Shown one piece after another: positions 43,800 through 56,289 of a stretch of 64,000 bases of DNA. The stretch spans positions 29,560,419 to 29,624,418 of the forward strand of contig NC_134547.1 in NCBI RefSeq assembly GCF_050624435.1, in the 5' to 3' direction. Below the pieces are notes generated by a model, which was not told the DNA's origin, ran no database searches, and worked only from the letters and a program-made list of their open reading frames with translations. The translations under genes were made by a program, and so were the position numbers. Within the stretch, counting starts at the first letter, position 1. Every line of letters begins with the position of its first letter. This DNA comes from Tenrec ecaudatus. Its lineage: Eukaryota; Chordata; Mammalia; Afrosoricida; Tenrecidae.

Positions 43800-46745
43800 T
43801 ACAGTTCCCCTGTACTCATCATTGTTGGCTGTCACCTCCACCCCACTCCCAACCCTGGGAACAGTTGGACCATTTCCTATCATGCCTATCGTGTATAGAT
43901 AAACAGCAACAAAAACAAAGAAACTTACAGAGAGTCACAAGACTAACAGGGATCCTGACACAGAGCAGATGAATATCTCTTTGTTAAATAGAGAGAAGGA
44001 TGTGTTATAATCCATCAGTCCAGTCCCCATTTCTTCCAGAGCTGCATATCCCAGACCCCCATTACCTAACAACTCAGCTAACAAGTCTTTAGCTTTTGTG
44101 TCCAAAAGGCAAGTATTCTAAACACCCCCATTGCTATTCCTGCAATCAGGGATGGAGCAGTCTTGTGCTCTCCCTGCAGGTATGCCTTTAGACATTCAGT
44201 GTGGCCCCCTTGTAATTCCCAAGTCATTCAGATAAGGTACCGAGTGCTGCCCCTACAGACTGCCTGCCCCCCTGATCAACACCCCTCCACCCAAATCAGA
44301 AGTCAATGATTGGGATACTTAGGGAATTTCATGGCTTAACTTCCATCATTGGTCTGGTGCACTCTCCTCTTCATTTGGCCCCATGTGGGAGGGTAAGACT
44401 GGCCACTCTCCCTGAGCTGTATCTTCAGGGGGGCTGTCATCTGCAGTGCTATCATCTAGGGAGAGAGCATCATGTCTTGAGCTGAGGCTGGCCCTGCAGT
44501 CATCTCTGGAAATGAGCTGCTCAGAGCAGGAACATCACTCTCTAGGATTGGCATCTGGAATGAGGTCCACTCACTCTCCCTGTCTGTGGAGAGATAAACA
44601 ATACCCTCCCAGTGTTAGTCTGGGTCAACTAGAGAAACAAATCCATAGACATTCATATGTGTGTAAGAAAGAGCTTTATATCAAAGAGCAATTGTATATT
44701 GAGAAAACATCTGGTCTGGTAGATCAAATCCATAAGTCTGATTTTAACCAATCTGTCCGATAATAGTCCATAAATTCCTCTTCAGACAGATGCAGCACAC
44801 GCAATGATGCCAAATGCAGGAAGATCACAGGAGTCTTCAGAGATGCTGGTGGGTGGAAAGTCTTGTGGATCCAATGATGGTGGAAACATCTCACTGGCTC
44901 CTCAGCTCCTGAGTGTGTCTTCTCAACAGGAATGTGAAGAAAAGAGAGAGTAGTCTGCCTCCAGAGAGCCGTTTATCTTGGTCGCCCCTCCAAATAAGGC
45001 CATCAAGCTGTCATCAAGCTGACAGGCTAAACTCCATCCCTTCACTGTTAATACCCTCAAGTTGACACGAGATTATGTAACTGCCACACCCCCCTTGGGT
45101 TGGTTTGTGCCCTGACCCCCCCATTGCTGTTGTTTTCCTTCCCCCACCCCTCTGTGAGCCTTAGAAGGGGGTGGGGAGAATGTCTTTCAGCACAGGTGCT
45201 ATCTGCATCAGTTTCTGATAACATATGAATGATTGTGTTTGATCTGGCTCATGTCAGAATATCTGGTCCTCGGCCTGGGAATTGTGTGTTGTGTGCTTTT
45301 TCCATTGTGCCTATTCTGCTGTTTAAACTTACTGCAGTAGACTCATGTTGTACTTGACCTTTTGTGCTTGAGTAGCTTCAATTAAGCATGATACCCTCCT
45401 ACCCTTTCTGAGAAATGAAGTGTTTCATCACTATTTTTTAGGGATGCGTAGTATTCCATTGTGTGTATATACCAGAACTTTTTTTGTCCATTCATCTGTT
45501 GATGGAAATTTAGGTTGTTTCTAAGTTTTGCAATTGTAAACTGTGCAGTAATGAACATTGAAAAGCAGATGTCTGGTCGTGGTCTGTTTATTTCTTCTGG
45601 GTGTATGCCCCGTAGTGGAATTGCTGGGTCACCTGGTTGCTCCAACTTGATGAATCAAATTGTATTCTGAGGGGAATTATTGAGAGGTGAACTATGAGTA
45701 AACATAATAGTGGGATAGGAGAAAAAAGAGGAAAGAAGAAAAAATATGTACATAAATATATATGTATTTGTTTATATATATGTCGAAGCAACAAGAAAGC
45801 AGATGGACTTTGGGTCTCTACTCAAATCATCTCAGGAAAGGAACAGTTTGTTCTAATATTGCAGCATGATACCCACCTTCCTGACACTATCGCTGAAGAC
45901 AAAATGGGTCCAAAAGCAAATGTGATGAAGAAAGCTGATGGTGCCCAGCTATTAAAAGATATAGCATCTGGGGTCTTAAAGACTTGTAGTTAAACAAGAG
46001 GCCATCTATCAGGGAAGCAACAAAGTCCACATGGAAGAAGCACACCATCCTGTGTGATCATGAGGTGTTGACAGGAAGAGGTCAGAAGTTCAAAAACAAG
46101 CAACCAAATCGATGTGAAGGGGCTCAGAAATAGTGCAGATCCAAGACCCACCTGTAAGATAATTGGACAGTTCCTCACAGAAGGGCCACATGGAATGGAT
46201 GACAAATCCAGGGAGTGGTATGACACTGATGAACCACATAACTAACCATTAGTTCTGTAATATTTCTTCCCCTTACTATTATGACTTTTATTTGCTTTAC
46301 CTTATTAAACATGTTAGATTTGCATATGTTCATCTGTATATTTAAGTTTGCTTTGTACATGAGAGTCAAGATAGAGAACCCTTCAGAAACAGTAACAGGA
46401 GTAATGATTCCCTGAGGATACCATTAGAGAAGTGGGGGGCGGGTGGAGAGGAAAGAAATGGGGAGTTGATAACATTGATTATTGTACAACTACACTGAAT
46501 GGGATTGAATAACAGAATAGTATGTGAATGGAACAATAAGATTGTGTAAAATATGGCAAAAAACCCACAAACTATTATAGTGGGTAAAAAGGGTTGGGGG
46601 GATAAAATAAAATGGGGGGGGGGAAAATGGGGAGCTGATATCCAGGAGTTCAAGAAGAAAGAAAATATTTTGAAACTGATTGTGGTAGCAATTGCATAAC
46701 ACTGCTTGATATGACTAAATGACAGAATGTTATCATATCTGTAAG
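43800..46745 (+). mobile_element. L1 with 5' inversion (twin priming)
   Basis: 43800-45660 is L1 in minus orientation: 3' UTR at left, ORF2 C-terminus at right ('catctgttgatggaaattta' at 45494). 45661-46745 is L1 3' UTR in plus orientation, picking up where the inverted piece leaves off. A 5' piece inverted relative to the 3' piece, with matching breakpoints, is the signature of one L1 insertion by twin priming. R1 (44612-45088) later entered the inverted arm. Confidence 0.8.
44612..45088 (+). repeat. R1 repeat in the inverted L1 arm
   Basis: 'gtgttagtctgggtcaacta' to 'ttgacacgagattatgtaac' and 'tgccaca'. L1 sequence reads continuously across it ('acaataccctccc' then 'ccccccttgggttgg'). Confidence 0.88.
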
Positions 46746-46749
46746 AGCT

Positions 46750-48460
46750 CCCAACCAAGACCAGAGGATGACATTCCTGCTCCAAGCAGACAATGAATGC
46801 ATAAAGAGGAGCGTAGGGTTGGCCCCACCATGAGACATGACACCCCCTCACTGATCCAAAACAATATGGAGGACAGCACTGGAGACACAGAGCAGCATGT
46901 TTACACTGGAGTAAAACAGGAAGGGAGCGCAAAAGAGCAGCAAAGGGAGCAAAGCCACAAAGCCCCCAGGAATCCCCCAAACAGACTTCAGAATTGGTGG
47001 GCAGGGCTTGGAAACTCACCAAACCCGATTGGAAAACATTCATAAGGGTCAATAGACAGACCTGGAACTCTTTATAGGTTTTTTCTTTTCTTTTCTTTTT
47101 CTCATGTCTATTCATATAAGATGGGCAAGATAAACAATCCCAAATTGAAAATAATGTAGCTGAAGGCTCCAGGGGGACATGGGAGAGGAGGAGGTGGGAG
47201 AAAGGGAGGGAGGAGCCAACAAACCCAGGGATAAGGGATAAATAAGAGATCTAAAATCGATGGCGAGGAGGGCGTAGAAAGCCTGGTGGGGTTTGATGAA
47301 ATGCAAGGTAGCTGAGAGGAAGTACAGAGAGCTGAAGGAAGGTTGAATATGATAGTGGGACAGGAGGACAGTAAAAAGAAATAGAGGACAGAACCAGGAA
47401 GCAAAAGACATTTATAGAGGTATAAATATATGTATGCTCATATGTAAATATATTAATATATAATAATAGGGACATAGGTCTATGTACATATATTTAATTA
47501 AGTATTAAGGTAGCAGATGAACATTGGGCCTCTAATCAAGTACTCACTCATGAAAGAACATTTTGTTTTAATAACATGGCATTCTGTGATGCTCACCTCC
47601 CTTACATGATCGCTGAAGACAAAATGGGTGCATAAGCACAAGTGGTGAAAAATGCGGATGGTGTCTGGCTATTAGAAGATATAGCATCTAGGGTCTTAAT
47701 TGTTTGAAGTTAAACAAGTGGCCATCTAGCAGGAAAGCAACAAAGCCCACTTGGAAGAAGCACAGCAGCCTGTGTAATCACGAGGTGTCCAAGGGATCAG
47801 GCAGCAGGTTCCAGAAGACCCCAAACAAACAAATATATCGATGCAAATGAGGGGGGTCTGAGTGGAAACCCAAAGCCCATCTGTAGACAATCGGGCATTC
47901 CTCACAGAAGGGTCACAAAGAAGGAACAAGTCAGCCAGGGTGCAGCATAGCACCGATGGAACACACAACATTCCTCCAGTTCTTTCATGCTTCCCCTGGC
48001 CCCACTATCATGACTCCAGTTTGACCTTACAAATGAGGTTAGACTGGATCATGTACACTGGTGCAGATAGGAGCTCTTGACACATGGAATCCAGGACAGA
48101 TAAACCCTTCAGGAATAGTAATGGGTAAGAGTAAGGTGGGGAAGAAAAGGAGGAGAAAGGAGACACTGACTACAATGATTGATGTATAACCCCCTCCCCA
48201 GGGGGATGAACAACAGAAAAGTGGGTGAAAGGTGTAAGATATGAAAATAATAATTATAATTTATCAGGGGTTATGAGGGTGGGAGAGTTGGGGAGGGAAG
48301 GGAAAAAGAGGAGCTGATACCAAGGGCTCAAGTAGAAAGAAAATGTTTTGAAATGATGATGGTAACATATGTACAAATGTGTTTGATACAATTAATGTAC
48401 AAATTATAATAAGAGCTGTAAGAACCTCCAATAAAATGATTTATTAATAAGAGAAAAAAA
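46750..48460 (+). mobile_element. Second L1, 5'-truncated, plus strand
   Basis: Begins in the L1 3' UTR ('ggttggccccaccatgagac' at 46817) and ends with the expected 'gtaagaacctccaataaaat' at 48418. It sits where the preceding L1 loses its own AATAAA end ('ctgtaagagctccc|aacc' near 46752), so it probably inserted in that tail. No ORF. Confidence 0.85.
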
Positions 48461-48532
48461 GAGAGAGATCACAATACTTTTTTTAAAGATACTGGGATTT
48501 TCTCACAAAATTTTTAAAGCCCCCTTGTATAT

Positions 48533-48889
48533 TGGATGCAAGCAACGCTCCAGAGGAAACTCCCTTTCGACTGATTGGCAACTCACTAGCAGATCTCTTC
48601 ATGGCAGGTGGCTATATGATTATATACCTGCCAAGCTAGACCATAACTGCCAAACCAGAGAATCAACCACATATAAAGAAAAACCCACTGCACCACAGCG
48701 AGAAAAGCAATACAATATAGCCAAGAAAGCAATAATGGGATTAATGGAGATAAATTTAGAGAACAATAAATTAGAAAAAAAGCAGAGTAGACTTTTTAGT
48801 ACCATATCTGCTTTCTTATAAAAAAATGTAAAATGATCTCATGTGGTGCTAGGAGTAGTTAATATGGCTCTTCTTCTAGATGTGGTCTT
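48533..48889. other. Unassigned stretch
   Basis: A 98-codon plus-strand frame (48525-48821), lysine-rich near its end, has no recognised domain. Confidence 0.3.
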
Positions 48890-49065
48890 AAGGAGCTCTG
48901 ATGCTGCTGCCAGGTAAGAACTGCAAGGCTAGTGGTTCAAGTCCACCGGTTGTTTTGCAGGAGAAGGAGAGGCTCTCTGTTACCATAAAGATTGACAGCC
49001 TTCGAAACTCTGTAGGGTCTGTGAGTTGGATTTGACTCAATGGCAGTGGACTTGAGGTTGGAGCT
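48890..49065 (+). mobile_element. AfroSINE
   Basis: 'aggctagtggttcaagtcca', 'gagaggctctctgttaccat' and 'ttggatttgactcaatggca' follow AfroSINE in plus orientation. Confidence 0.75.
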
Positions 49066-49084
49066 ACAGTCTAACTCTTACCTA

Positions 49085-49490
49085 AGGATTGAGTGAAGTT
49101 ATACACTTGTGACATGCTTGAGGCCCACCAAGGTGATTGGATAGTTTGCTAATGATATACATAAAGTATGTGGGATAGTCTTGTGTGGGTGGAACCATAC
49201 AGATAAAATATATGGAATCCTAAGGTGGGGATTGCTAAGTTTTGCCGTCCTGCCAGTTTAAAATGAGTCATCCGCACAACTGCCAAGAAAGAAGTGCTAG
49301 GAATGGAGTGTGTTCTATAGACCCATGGTCCCTACCCTGGGAACCTTCGTATCCCAGGAAAACTGAGAGAGAATTGACAATGAGAGGCAGCAGCATAGGA
49401 ATGAACCTTGAGCTGTTGATCTTGAACTTCCAACTTCCCTGTGATGTTAGAGGAGACCAATTGCATCTGGCCTCTTCTATGCCATTTTGA
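49085..49490 (+). repeat. Family C dispersed repeat (putative LTR)
   Basis: Shares order with 53896-54620: 'ttgtgacatgcttgaggccc', 'gattggatagtttgctaatg', 'aggtggggattgctaag', 'ggaatggagtgtgttctata'. Class uncertain. Confidence 0.5.
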
Positions 49491-49719
49491 TGCTTAAATG
49501 TCAGCCAAGATCATTAGGAATGCAACAGAGAAGACACAAGTAATGGGAAAGGACACAGAATCAAAGTTACGGGAGAGGTTAATACCATTACTACACTTGG
49601 CGCCTTCCCTAGACGCCATTTTCTCTACAGGCTCAGCTGTGGTTGGGGCCTCCGCAGCAAGTGAGAGCTCGCAGGGCAGTCACTGCTGGTCCCAGGGATG
49701 GCTATAGTGAGGTGCTTGA

Positions 49720-50402
49720 CTCCTTTCCCTTCTAAGATCACACAAGTGCAGACACTTCATGGTGGCTGTGGGATACAGAAAGGTTTTTCCCCAGGTTGTC
49801 ACCTGTTGCTAGCACTTGGTGGGAGGTCAGCTGCTTCAAAGTTTTCTCCCGTGCAGAGCAATCAGAGGGCTGTCTGTCCCACTCTAGGTGGGCCTCCCAT
49901 CCTGCTGGTAAGGATGGTGGGTTGCTTTCCTGAAGGAGAGCTCAGAATAGGTCAAGACAATCCCCGGAGGACCAAGGCTAGACTGTCATCTGAGTTTAGG
50001 ATCTGCCCATTTTGTCATATATGTACCACTAGCCCCTCCCCTTCTTATTGAGTGTACACCCCTAATTTGTTTCCTCCTATTGCCTATGGTACCACCTCTT
50101 CCTGTGACGTATGTGGTTACCTGTAATCTGTGGGGCTTGCACACCCCTACGGATATACAGGCCTTGGTCAGAAATAAATGGGGTCTCCTCATCCTTCCCC
50201 CTGCTCTCTGCACAGACCAGGCTACTGAGATCATGGCCACCCAGGAGTGAGCATGCTACCATGAAAAGTGTCTGACTCCTTTATTTTATCTTCTCTCCTA
50301 CCTTTCCTATCTTCTATGACTTTACTATAATCTTGATATATTATATCTGTATAATTGCACATATGGACCCATGATACTGTTAGAGGCTGGTTTACTTTAA
50401 CA
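49720..50402 (+). mobile_element. LTR-A-related solo LTR, diverged
   Basis: 'gatacagaaaggtttttccc', 'gtttaggatctgcccatttt', 'ggatatacaggccttggtca', AATAAA at 50173-50178, U5 with 'gagcatgctaccatgaaaag', ending 'tttactttaaca'. Same layout as 39560-40363 with more mutations. Confidence 0.65.
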
Positions 50403-51109
50403 GTGATCCAGAAGCTTTCTGATTTCCTAACAATCGCTGGCTGGACCAGGAGCAGATGCTTGAATCAAAGTGGGCTGGTTGCAGTCTCCCTCCTGGAAAT
50501 GGATTTTGGATTTTAGGATTCTGAGATTTTGGCCCCTCTGAAATATTCCTCTGGATTGAGAATATGCAAACTTGGGAGGTGCGGGGTGGCAAGTTTACTC
50601 AGTGTGTGGAGGAGAGCAGTCTGCTGAGGCCTAGGGAGCAGTTGAGAGAGAGCAAGAAGACAGGGTGAGAGATGGATACAGAGACACAGACAGAGACAGG
50701 GAGAGCCAGAGGGACAGAAGTATGTAGAGAGACACAGAAACAGACTTAAGAGAGACCACACTGGCCAAAGGGACCCTTAGAAGAGGTCACGTGGTGAGGC
50801 AAGACATCTCAAGTCCTTTTCTCCCATAGTGTTAGAGTATACTTAAAGACTCATTTTATTGGGGACTCGTACAGCTCTTATCACAATCCATCCCTCCATC
50901 CATCGTGTCAAGCAGTTAGAGTATAATTTAGAGAAGATACCTAAGAGGCAGAAGTCAGCCAGGCCTTTACTTTCTAGGCTTTTAACCAATTCAGGCACCA
51001 ACCTTCTCCCATGGCACTCACTCACTGCTTCTCTGCTGGGTTAGATAATTTGTAATAATGACCACGTAGACTTCACAGACAGTAACTCCCAATGATTGGG
51101 CTTATTAGC
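50403..51109. other. Unassigned, with GA-rich tract and L1 tip
   Basis: 50640-50760 is purine-rich (GAGA/CAGA simple sequence). 50845-50915 is a short L1 3' tip in reverse ('ctcattttattggggactcg', 'cagctcttatcacaatcc'). The rest is not identified. Confidence 0.5.
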
Positions 51110-51270
51110 AACCAGGCAACCAGTGACTGAGGGTGACCCTGTGTGCGCAGAGTGGAAGGTTGCTAAGGCTGTTGTCTTTGGGGATGGCTGGGTCTGTCTT
51201 CTGAGGGACTTTTCTGGGGTTGCTAACCTTTTGGTTAGTAGTTGAGTACTTAATTGTTTGTGCCACCCAT
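51110..51270 (-). mobile_element. AfroSINE
   Basis: 'ccaggcaaccagtgactgag', 'ctaaccttttggttagtagt', 'gtttgtgccacccatgg': AfroSINE in reverse, diverged. Confidence 0.65.
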
Positions 51271-51276
51271 GGATGC

Positions 51277-51800
51277 TGTGGTAGATACATAATTTCTTGT
51301 CAACTTGATAAATAAAATATAGGGGTGGAATCTAGCCTCTCAATCAGGTCATGAAGTAACACCCACCAGGAGGATTCTGGGAACTTCCTCTCTTTGTCCT
51401 GGGAGGAGGACCACACTTTCTTTGCTACACATTCCTGTTAACAAGCCACATGGGGCTATGCAGAGTCCTAGAGCTGGAGGAGCCAGATGGAGACCCCTGC
51501 CAGTGCTGAGATGCTTCCACCACCACTGGATCCACAAGACTTTTCACCCACTGGCCTATGTTCAGCATCTTCCTGTATCCGGCATCTTCCTTTATTCGGC
51601 ATCATTGCATATTTTGTGGGAGTCTGAAGGAGGATTTATAGACTGGTATAGGACATGTGGGCTAATATCAGACTTATGGACTTCATCAGGACTGGGCTGG
51701 AATGTTTTCTTATATACAATTACTCTTTAATATAAAGCTCTCTTTTACACATGTTTGAATGTCCTTGCATTAGTTTCTTTTGCCAACCTGGTCTAATACA
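51277..51800 (-). repeat. R1 repeat, full length
   Basis: 'tgtggtagatacataatttc' at the left, 'ctagagctggaggagccaga' in the middle, 'gccaacctggtctaatac' at the right. Internal short duplication of 'ggcatcttcct' near 51560-51590. Confidence 0.85.
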
Positions 51801-52256
51801 AACTCCAAAGTTGAACCTAATATTCCTTTGTTAAGTTGGCTACAATGCTCAGATCTTCCAATGAACTATGAAGATTTTAGCCAATTCAGTATCTTGAGTC
51901 TCTTCATTTACTATACTGAAAGATGACTCAGCAAATCATTTTAATCTCTTTTTAAGCTTTAGAGATCTTTTCTGCCTTTGAAAATAAATCCTGGCTTTAA
52001 CTTAATCTGAGAGCAATTTGGTACTCACAGCCTTCACTACATCTGGAGGGATAGAAGCGATCTGGCAGTCAGGAGTAGGCAAGCGTGAAGACTGTGTGGA
52101 GGAAAGCAAGTCATCAGCCTGCCTGTGGCACCAACCCGGAGCCCACAAGTTCCCACGTGAGCCTCCCTTTACAGGTTTCTAAACTGGTCTCCAGGTAACA
52201 ATATTTAGACAGGTAATCAGTGGGTTTTAGTTCATTATAAAGTAGGCTATTTAACT
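51801..52256. other. Unassigned stretch
   Basis: No feature recognised. Confidence 0.3.
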
Positions 52257-53471
52257 GTGTGAGTCCGGGTAGACTAGAGAAACAAATCCAGGGAGACCCA
52301 TCTGTGTATAAGAAAAAAGCTTTATCAACAAAGCTCACATGGAAAAAGCACACCAGCCGGTGTGATCACGAGGTGTCGAAGGGATGAGGTATCAGGCATA
52401 AAAGAACAAAGAAATCATATCAATGTGAATGAGGGGGAGTGCGGGGTGGGGACCCTAAGTCCATCTGTAGGAAACTGGACATCCCCTTACGGAAGGGTCT
52501 CCGGGAGGAGACAAGCCAGTCAGGGTGCAGTGTAGCAACAATGAAACATACAACTTTCCTCTAGTTCCTAAATGCTTCCTCCCCACCCACTATCATGGTC
52601 CCAATTCTACCTTACAAGCCTGGCTATACCAGAGGATGTACACTGGTACAGATAGGAACTGGACACACAGGGAATCCGTGGTGGATGATCCCTTCAGGAC
52701 CAGGGTGAGAGTGGAGATACCAGGAAAGTGGAGAGAGGTTGGGGTAGAGAGGGGGAACCGATTATAATGATCTACATATAACCTCCTCCCTGGGGGATGG
52801 ACATCGGAGGAGCGGGTGAAGGGAGATGTCGGACAGTGTAAGATATGACAAAATAATAATTTATAAATTATCAAGAGTTCATGAGGGGAGGGAGGGGGAA
52901 AATGAGGAGCTGATGCCAGGGGTTTATGTGGAGAGCAAATGTTTTGAGAATGATGAGGGTAACAAATGTACAAATGTGATTTATACAATTGGTGTATGTA
53001 TAGATTGTGATGAGAGTTGTATGAACCCCCAATAAAATGATTAAAAAGAAAAAGCTTTATATCAAAGAGTCATTGTATATTAAGGAATCAACCCAGCCCA
53101 GTCCAGATCAAGTCCATAGTCCTATATTAGCCCATATGTCTGATACCAGTCTGTCAATTCCTCTTCATACTCATGCAACACATACAAGGATGCCCAGTGG
53201 CCAGTGGGCGGAAAGTCTTGTGTATCCAGTGGGGGTGGAAGCATCTCAGTGCTGGTGTGGGTCTCCACATGGCTACTCCAGCTCCAGGGCTCTGGCTGCC
53301 CATCTGCATAGCTTCGTGTGCCTTTTCAACAGAAAGACAAAGCAGAGACTCTATCTGGCCTCCTTTGAGCCTCCAAATGAGGTCATCAAGCTGCGACCTG
53401 ATTGATAGCCTAAACTCCACCCCTTCATTCTTAATAGTCCCAAATTGACACCAGATTATGTAACTGCCACA
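52257..53471 (+). repeat. R1 repeat split by L1
   Basis: R1 starts 'gtgtgagtccgggtagacta', breaks at 52325 and resumes at 53046 with 'agaaaaagctttatatcaaa', ending 'cagattatgtaactgccaca'. Both R1 halves together are near full length. Confidence 0.9.
52326..53046 (+). mobile_element. L1, 5'-truncated, with target duplication in R1
   Basis: Starts 'caacaaagctcacatggaaa' in the 3' UTR and ends 'gaacccccaataaaatgatt' plus a few A. Target duplication 'agaaaaa(a)gctttat' at 52311-52325 and 53047-53060. Dates this L1 after R1. Confidence 0.92.
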
Positions 53472-53692
53472 CTAACTAGCAGTCAGCTTGTGTATTTGTA
53501 TTTGCAAAATGTTACATGTATAGAATCAGGTTTAAATACATATATCAAAATATTATAGGATCACCCTGTAAGACTTCATTGGCCTAACTAACATACTGAA
53601 ATTAGTTCTAAACTGTAGCTCAGTGAATTACTTGATATGGTTCTTCCAGCCATAGTGTTTGTAATTTTTACAAAAAATCTGAAAAGCCCCCA

Positions 53693-53890
53693 AACCTACT
53701 GCCATTGAGTTGGAATGATTCCTAGCCATCCTAGAGGACAGCGTGGAACTGTTCCATAGGGTTTCTGAGTCTGTACGTCTTTGCAGAAACAGACTGTCTC
53801 ACCCCTCTTCTCAGAGCAATTGGTGGGTTCCAACCATGGACCTTGGGTCAGTAGCCCAATGCTTAACCCACTGTATCACCAGGGTGCCTA
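53693..53890 (-). mobile_element. AfroSINE, nearly complete
   Basis: 'ctactgccattgagttggaa', 'gttccatagggtttctgagt', 'agcaattggtgggttccaac', 'ctgtatcaccagggtgcc'. Full AfroSINE order in reverse. Confidence 0.85.
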
Positions 53891-53895
53891 ATGAT

Positions 53896-54620
53896 TGGGA
53901 CTGTGCAAATGTAAGGTATTTGTGACCCATCAAGGGGACTGGATAACTTGCTAATAATGTAACTAAGGTACATGACACCTTTGTGGGGTGGGATCATGCA
54001 AAAACTATGAATGGAACTCTAATATGGGGATTAGTCAGTTTTAATTTCTTGCTAGGTATCAAGTGAGTGACTTCAGAAGTGGAAAGAGGGAGAATCTCAG
54101 TACTGTCACGAAAGACCTAGGAGTGGAATGTGTTCTTTGGAGCCCAAGATCCCTGTACTGAAACATCAAAACATCTCAATCAAGAGACAGAGGCCTGTGA
54201 TACCAGAGGCAGTTAGAGGCATGGCAGAGGAGGAGACAAACTGGGAGCCTGGGACAGAATGTTGGGTTTTCCAGCCCATTGAGCAAAAAAAGCTGAGAGC
54301 TTGCTGGTGGAGAGGGCCCATAATCAGCAAAGCCCAAACAGGGCCAAGACCAAAGGACCATGGAGCTGAGAGGGCAAAAGCTAAAAGGGCTTTTTAATGT
54401 TTGCCCAGCCAGACCCACTATGCCACCGGGGTGGCTGAGATGAGGCTGTTCCAATAAAAAAAGTTACATCCTGAGCAATCCGGATCTTGAATTGTAACCA
54501 GCTATTTCCCCAATAAAGCTCACAATCATGACTATTGTCTTTGAGCTCTGTGGAGCCATCGCAACGAATTGTCCAATCCAGAAGAGAAGGAGGAAGTGCT
54601 GTGGGAAGGACAGTTGGCGT
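53896..54620 (+). repeat. Family C dispersed repeat (putative LTR)
   Basis: Left part matches 49085-49490. Right part has 'ccaataaaaaaagttacatc' and a further AATAAA near 54513 ('ttccccaataaagctcacaa'), consistent with an LTR poly(A) region. TG/CA ends not fixed. A 89-codon frame at 54128-54397 is likely incidental. Confidence 0.5.
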
Positions 54621-56289
54621 CAGAGTTGGTAATCAGTGTGGAGGGTGGAGACATGTCTGACCTCCGGCTGACATTGATTTGATTCTGTCTCCCCTTTGTG
54701 AAGTCAGAGGAGGCCGGAAGTTGCCCTCATGCCATTTATACACGCATGCATCACTATGCATATAATATTTCCCTCCTACAGATCTTTTATAATCATAGAT
54801 GTTATGATGACTGATTGAGAGAATGAAACACAGTACATTTGAATTAGCAGCAATAATTAGTGGTGAAAGAAATACAGAAAGACACACTTGTGTTTTCAGG
54901 GATCACTCTTGTTAGTTACATTCACGGCTGTGGTTTGTTTCTAATACCATGAAATATTTCCCGGGATCTCAGCGTTTGGAGATGGAGTTATCCATGATTG
55001 CTTAACAAAACACTCAACATTTCGTGGCTTCAAAAGCCATGATGATTGATTATTTTTCACAATCCTGTGGGTTGGCTGGACTCAGCTGGGGGAGTCTTCT
55101 GCTGGTCTCACCTGGGTTCATGTCACTGCAGTCATTGGGTAGCCAGGGACTTGAAGGTCCCAGATGGCCTTCTGCTGTGTCTGGGGTGTTGCTGCTAGCT
55201 TACAGGGAAGCCTCCCCCTCTCCCTAGCCTCGTGAGAGTCCAGCCCAGGCGTTCTCATTTGACAACAGGAACATACCAAAGGCACAAATGGAAGCTACAA
55301 GGATTTTTACAGCCTAGTCTCACACCTGTCACATTCAAAGCCAGCATAGATTTATGTAGTCGGAAAATAGACCCACTTGACTGAAGAAGCTGCAAAAATA
55401 GCAAACAAAGGGACATGGGTACAGAGAGGTGTGACTCATTTGGGGCCTCGATCTGCGACACGACCATAAGGTTCATCGTGAAACAGAAATTTTAAAAATG
55501 AAGTTACCAACTTAATCCATTCAGGACCACTTAAGTGGGAAGATTTTAGATAACCTGTAGTGCATTGAATAAAACAGAATGAATTTAGGCTCAGGTGAGC
55601 ATTTCCTTGTATTGAATCAATGGACCAAAAGCCTTGCAAAAGGTTTGAGAAAAACCCTTTTAAGATTTTCTTATTCTACTTAATTTTAAAAAATAGTTTA
55701 TATATACATATATAGTTAATTAATATTTCAGTCTTTCACATATGAGTTGAAAATGTAATTATGAATTTGATTTTACCAACGTTTGCTGCCTGCAGTAGTC
55801 AGTGATCTCTAGTTGCAGCAAATGAAAGGTGAACCCCATTATGGTATCTGGAAAATGGAGCTTAATAAGTTTTGTAATTATGGGGAAAATCTATGCAAAT
55901 TGCAATTTTTTATTAGGTAATTTTCCATCTTCATCTAGGGGCTAATAGTCTATTAGGCTTGTGGCAGTCCACTGCTTTCATTAAGGAAGTTCTTTCACTT
56001 CTTTCACTTCTGTTTTGTTCTGTAAAATGAGGAAATTGTATTTGGGGTAAAATAGTCACAAGCCTGATTTACTTATGACTTTCAATCTTATTACAAATAG
56101 GAGCCTGACTTCTATGCAAATCATTCAGCTAAGATTATGTAGAGCCTATTTGTGTCCATCTTATCCAAAGACAGAAAACTTGAGAGTATTTTTATGCCCA
56201 AACACCCCAAATCTTACAACCTAAACTTTTTCTATTTAATATACCATAGTGGTATGTTGCCCAGAGGAAAAGGCGTTTTAATTTTTAAA
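54621..56289. other. Old repeat at 54990-55410, rest unassigned
   Basis: 54990-55410 shares wording with 18480-18800: 'gggttggctggactcagctg', 'gagtcttctgctggtctcac', 'ggcatg'-poor GC section, 'aaaatagacccacttgactg'. Probably an ancient dispersed repeat. 55640-56280 is AT-rich and featureless. Confidence 0.4.

Larger units (their letters stand above)
43741..48532. mobile_element. Mariner-type MITE split by two L1 insertions
   Basis: Left end 'ataagggggcttcaaacatt' (43743) and right end, read inward, 'atacaagggggctttaaaaa' (from 48530) are inverted and flanked by TA. The element proper is about 110 bp (43741-43795 and 48470-48532). Ends of the type GGGGGCTTCAAA are typical of a mammalian mariner family. 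L1 DNA fills 43800-48460. Confidence 0.65.

Noticed and set aside
45694-45993. 99-codon frame resembling a coding exon ('DTIAEDKMGPKANVMKKADG')
   Set aside because: It is the plus-strand L1 3' UTR; the same DNA appears in other L1 copies in the window.
46366-47115. 249-codon minus-strand open frame
   Set aside because: It is antisense to two L1 3' UTRs and crosses their joint; no domain, and composition follows the L1 sequence.
53693-53890. tRNA gene from tRNA-like box sequences
   Set aside because: The tRNA-like parts belong to AfroSINEs; no complete cloverleaf with intact acceptor stem was found.
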